NCBI GenBank assembly: GCA_902761585.1
Contig: CACWKX010000002.1
Location: 1-52,511, forward strand
Direction: 5' to 3'
Length of the DNA stretch: 52,511 nt
From: an uncultured Lachnospiraceae bacterium
GTDB lineage: Bacteria; Bacillota; Clostridia; Lachnospirales; Lachnospiraceae
The notes under the pieces were generated by a model. The model searched no databases. It was not told the DNA's origin and saw only the letters and a program-made list of their open reading frames with translations. Below, piece by piece: positions 1 to 9,491 of the stretch (the first letter of the stretch is position 1; each line of letters starts with the position of its first letter). Made by a program: the position numbers and the translations under genes.

Positions 1-16
1 GTTACTGTTCACACCC
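1..16. repeat. Left terminal inverted repeat of the IS
   Basis: The sequence GTTACTGTTCACACCC is the exact reverse complement of 2278-2293. Identity stops at base 17 (C here, A in the other end), so the repeat is 16 bp. Confidence 0.9.
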
Positions 17-34
17 CACGTAGACATGAAGAAG

Positions 35-94
35 CCGACGGCGTAGACTCCATGGTGTGAAGAGCCATGAGTTTTTACCGTCGGTTTTCTTTTT
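35..94 (+). terminator. Terminator-like hairpin at the IS left end
   Basis: A 7-bp stem, CCGACGG (35-41) with CCGTCGG (78-84), encloses a smaller CATGG/CCATG stem and is followed on the plus strand by a T-rich run (85-94). It would stop plus-strand transcription coming in from outside the element. This is a structure-based call only. Confidence 0.45.
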
Positions 95-106
95 CCTGGA
101 TCCCTG

Positions 107-1778
107 TCAATGGGATCCAAAAGCCTCGGCAATCTGGCGGAACAGATTGTCCCCGTCTTTTTGGCGCATCAAAACAAGGCAGCTCATACCTTTGCAGAGA
201 GCATCTACACTCTCGTCGCTCCGAAAGGATACGGCCTGCGCCTGTTTTCGTTTGTAGTTCCGAAGGTGCCGCTCGGCTTCGTTGTTTGTCGCCGGCACCC
301 TTACATCATGAAGAAAGCGGAGATGGCTGTTTCTGTATTTCTCCATTCGCCGGTAAAGGTTGTAGCCATCCTTGAAGTATTTACTTGGCGGGATGTATTC
401 GTACTCTTCCTGCGCCTTTACCAGGATTGCGTCATATCTGCTTTCCAGAGAGGCAACCTTTTCTGAATCCGGAACGGCTCCCGGCGGAAGAGTGTTCCGG
501 TAATGAACCATTTCCTGAATAAGCGCACGCATTTCCTTATTCCAGCTGCGGTCAGGTTCATTCTCTATGCTGTCTTTCAGATACCTCAGGATATGGGCGC
601 AGCATTCCTGGTGTCCTGAGCCGTAACTGTAATACGTAGTATCATGATCGTGCACAATAATGCCCTGGTAATCTTTTAACAGCGTAGACTTTACACCTTC
701 ATGGCCCTTCTTCCTGTTGAAGAAGAAAAGTGCCCGTCCGTCCGGAAGCGCACAGACATGGACGAAGACATTCTCCCCGTTAATACGGCCAACAGTGTTG
801 TCAGCATGCATGACCGGTGCAAGGAGGAACTCGTTGCAGGCCTTGCGGAGTTCTCCTTCTGACCGCTTCGCAAACTCAGCAGCAAGGCCGTTAATCATCC
901 CTTTGGAAATGCTCAGCTGCCCGCCTGTCAGATCGGACAGGAGTTTTCTGCACTTGTCAATCGAAACGTTGCATTCCGTGTTCAGAAGGTAAAGGAGCGC
1001 TTTGATGCTCCCATCATAGTTGACTTCGTTGACAAGCCCTTCCGGGAAAGGAGCATGGACATACTCATTTGTCTTTGAGTTGTAGTAAATGTCTGCCACA
1101 TACTCTTTGACTTCAAGGAGGACTTTTAACCCTATCTGCTGTTTGGATATAGTCCGCCCGGTCTTCTTGAAGGAAGGGTCGTCCTGGACTTCCTTCGGTG
1201 GCGGAAGAATCTCTGTGCTGGTTGGAGTCTGCTTTTTCCTTCGGTGTCCTTTGTGCCCCGGCTGCCCTCCAGGCTTACGTCCGGTCTTTTCCCGGCCGTT
1301 CTGGATCTTTTTTGTTTTCTTGTTTTTGAAGAAGAGATGGATGAATTCTCAAAGTCATGGTTCAGTTGCGCGAGGAGTTTCCTGTTTTTACCCTGCTCGT
1401 CTTCAAGACTGGAAGCTTTGGCGTAGTATTCCCTGCGGAGCTCAGTGAGCTTGTCCTTCAGGTCATCCCGCTCCTTTTCCGCCTTCAGCGCCCGCGATTC
1501 CATTTCCCGAAGCTTTCGCTCCGCCAGCTCCTCCTTTTTCTCGTATTCTTTCTGAAGATCATCAAAAATCTTAAACCATATATTTCTGACCCGAAAAGTC
1601 TCCTGGTGGCTGGTTTCCAGTTTTTTTGCAGTTTGCCGATTTCACCGTGATAATACGCAACGTCTTTCGCATGTTGTGCCCTGAGTTTCTGGTATTCTTT
1701 TCCGGATTTAAAACTGTCTACCTGTCCCTGCAGGGCCTTAATACGGCACTGGAGCGTATTATAATCGATGTTCGTCAT
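107..1778 (-). pseudogene. IS66-family transposase, split by two -1 frameshifts
   Basis: Three minus-strand pieces join into one IS66-type transposase. Piece one (from 1778) reads MTNIDYNTLQ and has a coiled-coil N-terminus. It needs a -1 shift in a run of seven A residues (plus-strand T run near 1621-1627), where the codons form A AAA AAC. The second piece (to about 1290) has a basic linker and then needs another -1 shift in a run of five A residues. After that the frame reads through a GRKPGGQPGH-type zinc/linker motif into the catalytic domain. The DDE residues are visible in the C-terminal piece: D in HADNT, D in VHDHDTTYY and E in NNEAERHLR. Both breaks lie in homopolymers, so they may be real decay, programmed frameshifting or assembly errors. 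The catalytic domain itself is intact to the stop at 107. Confidence 0.82.
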
Positions 1779-1783
1779 GGTCT

Positions 1784-2083
1784 CTAATCCTTCTTTAATG
1801 CTTCCAGCTGTTTCTTCAGTGATGCGATAAGAGCTTCCTGGGATTCCGATTTGCGGAGAAGCTTCTTGTAAAGCTTTTCGTAATCAACGGGTTCTTCTGC
1901 AGGCTTTGCCTTAACCTTCCTGTTTCGCCCATCCGTCGGGATGACTTCGCCGGTGTCCGGATCAAGCCGGCCGATCAGTGTCCGCTTCGCCCGCGTCATC
2001 TTTTTGTCCGGATCCCAGAATGAATGGGATTCATAGACATAAGTGATGCCAGATCGTTTATCATGCTGCTTAATGATTGCCAT
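1784..2083 (-). CDS. IS-encoded small protein, first ORF of the element
   Basis: This 99-residue protein starts MAIIKQHDKRSG and contains a GKLD-like 'IGRLDPDTGEV' segment and a lysine/glutamate-rich, coiled-coil C-terminus. A GGAGGTGATGAA ribosome site precedes the ATG. It lies inside the IS, 5 bp before the transposase start, and is the first gene after the element's promoter. I recall similar small ORFs upstream of IS66-like transposases in Clostridia, but their function is not established to my knowledge. The basic N-terminus could bind DNA, and a role as accessory protein or regulator at the nearby palindrome (2104-2141) is inference. Confidence 0.75.
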   Translation of the reverse strand: MAIIKQHDKRSGITYVYESHSFWDPDKKMTRAKRTLIGRLDPDTGEVIPTDGRNRKVKAKPAEEPVDYEKLYKKLLRKSESQEALIASLKKQLEALKKD

Positions 2084-2103
2084 TTCATCACCTCCATGTG
2101 GTT

Positions 2104-2149
2104 TATATGGTTACGAGTATATTATAACACGTAACCATATATAATGCAA
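2104..2149 (-). promoter_or_regulatory. IS promoter with 12-bp inverted repeat over the -10
   Basis: On the minus strand TTGCAT (2144-2149), a 17-bp spacer and TATAAT (2121-2126) form a good sigma-A promoter for the IS genes. A perfect 12-bp inverted repeat, TATATGGTTACG (2104-2115) and CGTAACCATATA (2130-2141), brackets the -10 box. This is the position expected for an operator that represses the promoter. Confidence 0.75.
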
Positions 2150-2153
2150 GTAA

Positions 2154-2195
2154 AAACCCGAAAAAATATTGATTTTTCAATACTTTTCCGGGTTT
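2154..2195 (-). terminator. Hairpin with T-run at IS right end, facing inward
   Basis: AAACCCG (2154-2160) pairs with CGGGTTT (2189-2195). Read on the minus strand the stem is followed by a T-run, so it would stop outside transcription entering the IS. It lies upstream of the IS promoter and does not block it. Confidence 0.5.
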
Positions 2196-2277
2196 AAAAG
2201 GAACCTGAGTCAGCCCAAGATCTGGTTATGAAATAGACAGATTTTGCAAAACTCATTCCGAGTATTCAATTTTTATT

Positions 2278-2293
2278 GGGTGTGAACAGTAAC
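2278..2293. repeat. Right terminal inverted repeat of the IS
   Basis: The sequence GGGTGTGAACAGTAAC mirrors bases 1-16 perfectly. Host sequence begins at 2294, just 28 bp from the stop codon of the HEAT/methylase gene at 2322, so the IS sits immediately downstream of that gene. Confidence 0.9.
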
Positions 2294-2321
2294 GAACTAT
2301 TTACGGTCATCAGCAGCTCCG

Positions 2322-3893
2322 TCAGCCTCTGCGATACCTGAAGATCAGCTCCGCTGTGCCGAGGCGCTCGTTCAGCAGGTATTTCTGAAGAAGTCTGTAG
2401 TCCTGCCCCTCCTGACGTGCCTCTCTGGCAGCCTCCTCCAGCGCCTTCGGGCTTCTGGTTACGACGACCACAACCGCTTCCTGACCCAGAAGCTCCGCTG
2501 CCTTGCGCAGAAAGCGCTCCTCGAAGGACACGCCGCCCGTCAGGCTGCCCGCATCTTCTCCGATCCTGCTTCCCTCCGGCGGGAGTTCCGTAATCAGTTC
2601 ATCAAATGCGTAGGCATGCGTAAAGTCGAAGAAATTGCGGTTGATATAGTTGATGTGTCCGATCGGGCCGGTGTTAAGGCGCGCCTTCTCGATGGCTTCC
2701 CCGAAGGTATCGGTTCCGTAGCAGGTTCCGGCGGGCAGAATCATCGCCCGCTCAATCAGAAGCGTTCCGGTCCCGCAGAAGGGGTCGAGGACCTGCGCGC
2801 CCTCCTTCAGATACGGCAGCGCCAGTCTCAGAACAAGGGCGGCGTTGACCGGTGCCATGCTCTGGGCCGTGGAGGCCTTCCGGTAGGCAAAGCGCCTGTC
2901 CTTCAGCGTGAAGAGCTTCAGCATCGGCGCCAGCGTCCCGTCTGAGCGCTCGATCAGGCGCAGCTCGGCCTCATAGTCGGTGTCGTCGTTCTGGATTCGG
3001 CCCTTCTCCAGCATGTCCAGTCTGGAGGCAAGCCCCCGGATGAAGCTTCCCTTTCTCTCCATCAGGCTGCGCTTTCCCTTCAGCTCGACGCGGTACCGGT
3101 ACGGCCCCTCTTCCCCTCCGTGAAGATACTTCAGATAGCCATAGACCTTCATCCCATGGAGGCACTCAGCCGCCTCCCGCTCCTGTGCTGGGACTGGCCG
3201 TGCCCCCGGGATCGGGAAAAGCATTTCCGACCAGGTTCTGACCTGCATCAGCTCTTCAAGACTTCCATCCCTGACAAAAACGCCGCCCCTCAGGATCCGC
3301 ACGCTGCCCTGCCTGATCTGTTCTGCCGTTGCCGCCACCTGACAGCGGTTGCAGACAAGAAGAAGCTCCGGCGCCGGGTCCGTCCTTGCGTATGTGTGGC
3401 ATTTCTTCTCTCCCGCTCGCTCGATCATCCTCCGGATCTGGCTGGCTTCCCCCGCAAGGTGCTTGTCATTGTCCCAGAGGCTGTGTTCCGGGCTGTTCTG
3501 ATTGCGGTCGTCTGCCTGTCCCTCTCCTGCCTCAATCTCCGCAAGCCGCGCTCTGAGCTGCGGCAGATACGGTCTGTAGTCCAGATGCCCGACCGCCTTC
3601 AGATAGTCCTCGCGCACAAAGAGCGTCTTCTCCGCGCGCCAGGCCTCCATGACCGGGGCAAGGACATCCTCATTCTCCGTCTGGCCGAGGATCAGCGCCG
3701 CATTGCGGCGGATCTTCGGATCCGGGTCCTTGAGAAGACCGGTCAGGACAGAAAAATCGCCTCCGAGCAGAACCATGAACTTCCGCCGGAGGCCCTCATC
3801 CCTGATCATCTGACGCACAGAGATCAGGCTCTGCCGAACCTCATCCCCGCGGGTGATATGCTCATATAGTTGTTTCAGACTGCTCTCAGTCAT
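2322..3893 (-). CDS. HEAT-repeat protein fused to a putative RNA methylase domain
   Basis: A 523-residue protein. Residues about 20-115 are HEAT-like helices (IRRNAALILGQ motif). The C-terminal part, from about residue 340, is a UPF0020/TRM11-like SAM-dependent methyltransferase with motif I DPFCGTGTLL at residue 370. Homologous methylases carry an NPPY/NMPF-type catalytic motif after strand 4; here the equivalent segment reads ITELPPEG (about 434-441) and lacks the Asn and the aromatic residue. The substrate is probably a structured RNA if the enzyme is active. It lies 200 bp downstream of the amidase gene in the same direction, with a strong hairpin between them. Its stop is 28 bp from the IS insertion. 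Function beyond the fold is not certain. Confidence 0.7.
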   Translation of the reverse strand: MTESSLKQLYEHITRGDEVRQSLISVRQMIRDEGLRRKFMVLLGGDFSVLTGLLKDPDPKIRRNAALILGQTENEDVLAPVMEAWRAEKTLFVREDYLKAVGHLDYRPYLPQLRARLAEIEAGEGQADDRNQNSPEHSLWDNDKHLAGEASQIRRMIERAGEKKCHTYARTDPAPELLLVCNRCQVAATAEQIRQGSVRILRGGVFVRDGSLEELMQVRTWSEMLFPIPGARPVPAQEREAAECLHGMKVYGYLKYLHGGEEGPYRYRVELKGKRSLMERKGSFIRGLASRLDMLEKGRIQNDDTDYEAELRLIERSDGTLAPMLKLFTLKDRRFAYRKASTAQSMAPVNAALVLRLALPYLKEGAQVLDPFCGTGTLLIERAMILPAGTCYGTDTFGEAIEKARLNTGPIGHINYINRNFFDFTHAYAFDELITELPPEGSRIGEDAGSLTGGVSFEERFLRKAAELLGQEAVVVVVTRSPKALEEAAREARQEGQDYRLLQKYLLNERLGTAELIFRYRRG

Positions 3894-4044
3894 AGATCCC
3901 TTTCCCGCCTTCCCGGGTTCTTCCGGATCGCTTCGATCCGCCCCGGCCTTTTATGCTTCTGTCCGACCGGCTTCGCGCTTATATGATCGGATTCCGCTGA
4001 TATCCGGCGTTCATTCACTGTCTGTGAATGTGTCTGTGTCTGCG

Positions 4045-4085
4045 CCGGCCGCAGCAGTGTGTATGATACACACTGCTGCGGCCGG
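4045..4085. other. Perfect 20-bp-arm hairpin between genes
   Basis: Bases 4045-4064 and 4066-4085 are perfect reverse complements with a single central base. The structure sits 9 bp past the amidase stop codon (4095). No T-run follows on the minus strand, so it may act as an mRNA 3' end stabiliser or a factor-dependent terminator and not as a classical intrinsic terminator. Confidence 0.75.
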
Positions 4086-4094
4086 ATTTCCCGC

Positions 4095-5042
4095 TTAGCC
4101 CTGATCTGCAGAAGACTGGAACGCCTCCGCTTTCTTCTTCAGCGCATCCCACAGGTCGCTGTCCGAGGTCTCCGCCTCAACCTCCGTCTCCGTCCCGATC
4201 GAGTCAAGATATTCCTTCAGAACATCCTTCTCCGTCTGTCTGGAGAGCTCGGAGATTTTTTCATTCCTGGCATCCTCACACTCCTGTCGGTACGTCATGA
4301 CATCATCCTTGAACTTTTCCCAGTCGTCCGGATGCTCCACGAACCACTTCGGACAATCCTTCCCCGTCACATCGTAGTGGCGGATGATATCATCCCGTCC
4401 AAGTCCATATTTTTCGGTCAGGTATGCGACCAGATGAACATCCGACCAGTAGGTGGAGTCATTGAACCTGCCGGTCGTATCCTCATGACAGTTTTCAATC
4501 GAAATCGAGTAGTAGTTCGCCTTGTTGGATGCCCAGGCGACTTCCCCGTCCGGAACGCACTGGATGATCTCGCCCTTCAGACCGATGACGTAGTTCGCAC
4601 TCATGTAGGTATCCTGGAGATCCTTGAGACTCTCAAAGTAATCATGATTCTCCTGTGCCGTCGTCTTCGGATTGCCCAGGTAATGCACAACAATCTTCCT
4701 GATTCCCTCCGTCGGGATCCCCGGTCTTGACCAGTCATTGATATCCAGAAGCTGCACGTCGATACTCGGTTTCGGGACGGCTGTCCCCAGCCTGGCGGTC
4801 AGGGAGGCTTCCGTCTGGTAGGGGATCTTTGGCTTTTTCGCCAGCAGCTCCTCCACCTGCGGATCCTCCTTCGGCAGAAGGATATAGAGCAGCCCTCCGA
4901 TGAGCGCTACGATCTCAAAGAAAACAATCCAGAAGATCAGTCTTCCGATCTTTCGCTTCCTTCTTCGCCCGTTATTCGGTTGTTCATCCTCATAGCGATA
5001 TTCATCATCGCCGTCCGTCTGGTACCAGTCGTCTCGTTTCAT
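4095..5042 (-). CDS. Membrane-anchored N-acetylmuramoyl-L-alanine amidase
   Basis: A 315-residue protein with a short acidic/basic cytoplasmic N-terminus, one membrane segment (about residues 32-56) and an extracellular amidase_2/PGRP-type domain. Zinc-binding features are visible: His in IVVHYLGN, and His and Cys in IRHYDVTGKDCP. The SIENCHED segment is typical of the family. It would cleave the amide bond between MurNAc and the stem peptide in peptidoglycan. A charged, probably coiled C-terminal tail of about 60 residues follows the domain. The gene lies 21 bp downstream of guaB on the same strand, so the two are probably co-transcribed although functionally unrelated. Confidence 0.88.
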   Translation of the reverse strand: MKRDDWYQTDGDDEYRYEDEQPNNGRRRKRKIGRLIFWIVFFEIVALIGGLLYILLPKEDPQVEELLAKKPKIPYQTEASLTARLGTAVPKPSIDVQLLDINDWSRPGIPTEGIRKIVVHYLGNPKTTAQENHDYFESLKDLQDTYMSANYVIGLKGEIIQCVPDGEVAWASNKANYYSISIENCHEDTTGRFNDSTYWSDVHLVAYLTEKYGLGRDDIIRHYDVTGKDCPKWFVEHPDDWEKFKDDVMTYRQECEDARNEKISELSRQTEKDVLKEYLDSIGTETEVEAETSDSDLWDALKKKAEAFQSSADQG

Positions 5043-5063
5043 CCGTCCTGTCCGTAACTGAGC

Positions 5064-6596
<1,533 letters not shown>

Positions 6597-6601
6597 TCAA
6601 A

Positions 6602-6630
6602 AATTATAGCAGACCAGGAAATCTCCCGCA
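6602..6630 (-). promoter_or_regulatory. guaB promoter
   Basis: Minus-strand TTGCGG (6625-6630), a 17-bp spacer and TATAAT (6602-6607). The expected start is about 65 bp before the guaB TTG codon. The leader holds only a short GGGAC/GTTCC-type stem; I see no purine riboswitch. Confidence 0.8.
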
Positions 6631-6706
6631 AGGGAGAGTCTTCCACGAAATAGTTCTCTGCACGGTACAAAACAACAGCAGATGCACGAAACACGCCTTA
6701 GATGGA

Positions 6707-7216
6707 TTACTGCAGATAGACTTTCTGAGGTGAATACCGGCGCATGTCCTGCACGACCTCGTCCGGAAGCTCCAGAATCAGCATCTTCTGATCAGAGCCA
6801 TCCCCGTAGACCAGCGTCCAGGTCTTCACATTCGGCTCGCGGCTCGAGTAATCAAGCATCTTGATGCCCTGACGGTTCTGATACCCGTCCAGATGTGCAC
6901 TTCCGGTCGGCGCCATGACGACGAGCGAACTGTTGTCATAGGAGCCCTTTCTCTTCCGGGTGCTCTTGCTGTAGATCTCGTCGATATCGATGTCCCCGTT
7001 CACGTACAGGTATTCATACTCCACGCTGAACCGCGGGAAGATCAGCCAGATTTCCAGAAACAGCAGGACGATCCCGCCCAGCATGACAAGCGGCTGAACA
7101 AACAGCATACCTGCCGCAAACACCAGCACCGCCGCCGCGATCAGAAGCCCTTTCTTCAGCGCATTGGTCTGGGAAGGCCGTGGTTTCACCATGATTTCCT
7201 TGTATAAGTCGTTCAT
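6707..7216 (-). CDS. Small two-TM membrane protein (DUF6106-like)
   Basis: A 169-residue protein with two adjacent hydrophobic segments (about residues 24-60) and a soluble C-terminal domain rich in beta-strand patterns (YEYLYVNGDIDIDEIYSKSTRK). It resembles a conserved Lachnospiraceae family that I recall as DUF6106; the name is from memory and the function is unknown. Its start overlaps the stop of the preceding gene by 4 bp (ATGA), so the two are translationally coupled and probably work in the same membrane process. Confidence 0.6.
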   Translation of the reverse strand: MNDLYKEIMVKPRPSQTNALKKGLLIAAAVLVFAAGMLFVQPLVMLGGIVLLFLEIWLIFPRFSVEYEYLYVNGDIDIDEIYSKSTRKRKGSYDNSSLVVMAPTGSAHLDGYQNRQGIKMLDYSSREPNVKTWTLVYGDGSDQKMLILELPDEVVQDMRRYSPQKVYLQ

Positions 7217-8235
7217 TTGTTGTTCGCTCCTTTAAGATAATGAAGATAGGTGAGCGCCATGTCTTCATGGCGCGTGTTGCTCACAATGCCAAAGTATACC
7301 TTCTGATCTGTCGGGTACCAGGCGTAATCTGACAAGATGCCCGAATCGTCGACCCGGACGCCATAGATCTGTTCGCCCGCAGATGGTGTTGAATGAATTT
7401 CAGCCGTCTGGCCTGATGGCGCTTCCGTCCCGTTTTCTGCCTCCGGCAGGCTCTCTGATCTTGCCGGTGCTGCCGTCCCGCTATCTGATTCGGCTTCTGT
7501 ATTCGCTGCTGTTTCGGCCACTGTTTTGGCTTCTGCTTCGGCGGCTTCCGTCCCGGGTTCCGTCTGGTTCTTCAGACTGCTCAGAGCGGTGATCGTGCGG
7601 ACCGTGCTTTCACCCTCAGGGTCCAGCGTCCCTGCTTCCGATGCATCCTGCTCAGACAGCGCCTGAAGATCCGGTGCGGAAGCGTAGGCCAGATCCCCGG
7701 CCTTTCCGTACGTCTCAATCTCATCCGGACTCAGGACATCATCCAGGCTCATCAGCATCCCCCGCTGCTGGATGTAGGAGAAGGCATAGTCCGGGACGAG
7801 CACAGCATCCAGGGTTCCGGAGGAAACCTGGACCTGAAGTTTGACATCCGCCACCTGCTCTGCCTGCGTGACAGCGCCCGGATGCAGATCAATGGAGAGA
7901 TCGAAGGAAAGCTCCTCATGTTTCTTCAGCCCGCCGATATAGGAGGAAAAGTCCTCCTGCATCTGATCGCCGGCCGCACTGTAGTCTGCCGACAGGGCGC
8001 TGACCTGAAGAAGCGTCTTCGTCATCAGTCCCCTCACGATCGTCACTGCGATGTTGACCGCGACAATTGCGATTGCCAGAAACACCAGCCACACCTTGTA
8101 ATAATCCCAAAGATACTGGAGCCTCTTCTTCCCGTGCAGAGAAGCGATCTTCTGCCGCTCCTGCCTTCGCTTTTCCCGCTGTTCCTCTTTCTCCTGCTGC
8201 CGCTCCAGCTTCTTCTCTTCATCTGTCATAGGCAC
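7213..8235 (-). CDS. Membrane-anchored protein with extracellular ligand-binding-like domain, unknown
   Basis: A 340-residue protein with a strongly charged coiled-coil N-terminus (EEKKLERQQEKEEQREKRR), one membrane segment (about residues 48-70) and an extracellular region. The part around residues 90-200 has a pattern like the lobes of solute-binding proteins (GTLDAVLVPDYAF). An Ala/Glu/Thr-rich low-complexity stretch (about 215-285) follows, and then a short C-terminal strand-rich end. The start is GTG at 8235 or the in-frame ATG at 8229; GAAGGA lies just upstream of both. The IS605 right end lies about 30 bp upstream, so this gene's natural promoter may have been displaced. Function unknown. 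Confidence 0.6.
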   Translation of the reverse strand: MPMTDEEKKLERQQEKEEQREKRRQERQKIASLHGKKRLQYLWDYYKVWLVFLAIAIVAVNIAVTIVRGLMTKTLLQVSALSADYSAAGDQMQEDFSSYIGGLKKHEELSFDLSIDLHPGAVTQAEQVADVKLQVQVSSGTLDAVLVPDYAFSYIQQRGMLMSLDDVLSPDEIETYGKAGDLAYASAPDLQALSEQDASEAGTLDPEGESTVRTITALSSLKNQTEPGTEAAEAEAKTVAETAANTEAESDSGTAAPARSESLPEAENGTEAPSGQTAEIHSTPSAGEQIYGVRVDDSGILSDYAWYPTDQKVYFGIVSNTRHEDMALTYLHYLKGANNK

Positions 8236-8264
8236 ATCATCCTTCGGCGTATTTAGCCATTATT

Positions 8265-8480
8265 TTGACGCTCCCCACGGCTGAAGCCGGGGGATTCCTG
8301 CTTCGGCGACCACTACATTGCCACAAAGGACTTTAGTTTTACACGGTCTCCACAGGCGTATATTCCCGTACGTCCTACGGTACTGTTATGTTTTCTAAAC
8401 TGCGGCGGTGAGTCCTTTCCGGAGGATATTTACCGCTGCGTTTTGGTCTCTGTCATGTGTCGCATGGCAAACGGGGCATT
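8265..8480 (-). ncRNA. Probable TnpB guide RNA (omega/reRNA)
   Basis: In IS605 elements the 3' part of the tnpB transcript plus the right end forms the TnpB scaffold RNA, and the guide is read from the flanking DNA. Here about 120 bp of non-coding minus-strand sequence follows the tnpB stop and ends in the right-end hairpin (8273-8293). The guide would be the sequence just below about 8265, starting near AATAATGGCTAAATACGCCG. Start and processing sites are inferred. Confidence 0.55.
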
Positions 8481-9489
8481 CCCATCTGCGGACGGAAAGA
8501 TCCCTCACCAGCGGGTTCTTGTATCCGCAGCAGGAGCACGTCTGGCTGCTCGGATACATCGTCGATACACGGACGATGGTACAGCCGTACCACGCGGACT
8601 TATATTCGAGCATGAAAAAGAATTTTGCCCACGAGACGCTTGCGATGGATCTGGCAAGTTTGTGATTGTGAAGCATCCCTTTTACATTCAAGTCTTCGAT
8701 GCAGACCGTTTGGTTTTCACGGACGAGCATCGTCGACTGTTTCTGCAAAAAGTCGTTCCTCTGGTTTGTGATCTTCTCGTGGATTCCGGCCACCTTAATG
8801 CGCTGCTTGTTGCGATTATTGGAGTCTTTTTGTTTACGGGAAAGCCTCCGCTGTTCCCGGACGAGTTTGCGCTGCGTCCATTCCAGATATTTCGGGTTCC
8901 GGACGATATTTCCATTGCTGTCGGTGTAAAATTCCTTAATCCCGACATCAATGCCGACCGTATGACCGGCGTTCGGACGGGGCTCCGGCTCAAAATCAAC
9001 ATTCAGAACGACGAAATATTTCCCGGTCGGGATACGCTCGACCGTAACGCTGTTGATATGCCCGGTCTCCATGGACTGTTTTATTTTTACATATCCGAGC
9101 TTCGGCAGCTTCAGGTACTTCCCGACGATACGGATGTTGTCGCTCTGGTTGATCGTCCGGTAGGACTGGCGGTGATTATGCTTGCTTTTGAAAACAGGAT
9201 GCTTTGCCCGTTTTTCGAAGAAATTTTTGAACCCGCGGTCGAGATCCCGGAGCGACTGCTGCAGCGCGATCGAATCGACTTCTTTGAGGAAAGCATATTC
9301 TTCCGTTTTCTTAAGCCCGGTCAACATAGCGGATGTCTGCCCATAGGACGCCTTTTCGCCGGAAGCATAGGCGCGGTTCCGCATATCAAGCCCCTTGTTA
9401 TAGACAAGGCGACAGCATCCGAGAGTCCGGTTGATGAGGCTCTGTTGTTCCTTGTTCGGGTACGCCCGGAATTTAATGCCTTTCTGCAT
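8395..9489 (-). CDS. tnpB: TnpB, RNA-guided endonuclease of IS605 element
   Basis: A 364-residue protein with the full TnpB architecture: an N-terminal HTH/wedge part (KGIKFRAYPNKEQ), a RuvC-like nuclease and a zinc ribbon. The RuvC acidic residues are present: D181 in GIDVGIKEF, E265 in VCIEDLNVKG and D348 in HDRDQNAAVNIL. The zinc cysteines are C318/C321 and C338/C341. It is therefore likely active, cutting DNA under guidance of RNA from the element's right end and helping the element persist. The start is taken as the ATG at 9489 with AGAGGAA just upstream, 2 bp after the tnpA stop codon. Confidence 0.93.
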   Translation of the reverse strand: MQKGIKFRAYPNKEQQSLINRTLGCCRLVYNKGLDMRNRAYASGEKASYGQTSAMLTGLKKTEEYAFLKEVDSIALQQSLRDLDRGFKNFFEKRAKHPVFKSKHNHRQSYRTINQSDNIRIVGKYLKLPKLGYVKIKQSMETGHINSVTVERIPTGKYFVVLNVDFEPEPRPNAGHTVGIDVGIKEFYTDSNGNIVRNPKYLEWTQRKLVREQRRLSRKQKDSNNRNKQRIKVAGIHEKITNQRNDFLQKQSTMLVRENQTVCIEDLNVKGMLHNHKLARSIASVSWAKFFFMLEYKSAWYGCTIVRVSTMYPSSQTCSCCGYKNPLVRDLSVRRWECPVCHATHDRDQNAAVNILRKGLTAAV

Positions 9490-9491
9490 AG

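Larger units (their letters stand above)
1..2293 (-). mobile_element. IS66-family insertion sequence, complete ends, broken transposase
   Basis: The element is bounded by perfect 16-bp inverted repeats (GTTACTGTTCACACCC at 1-16 and its complement at 2278-2293). Inside, on the minus strand, are a 99-residue ORF and an IS66-type DDE transposase in three pieces. It carries its own promoter near the right end and hairpins near both ends. The window starts exactly on the left tip, so the left flank and any target duplication (IS66 elements usually make 8 bp) cannot be checked. The family call rests on the transposase catalytic region; the internal order is seen directly. Confidence 0.88.

Noticed and set aside
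55..75. Fourth copy of the post-terminator sequence at the IS left end (GTGTGAAGAGCCATGAG)
   Set aside because: It shares GTGAAG and GAGCCATGAG with copy C but lacks the GGCGAC part and does not follow a T-run, so chance or remote similarity is more likely.
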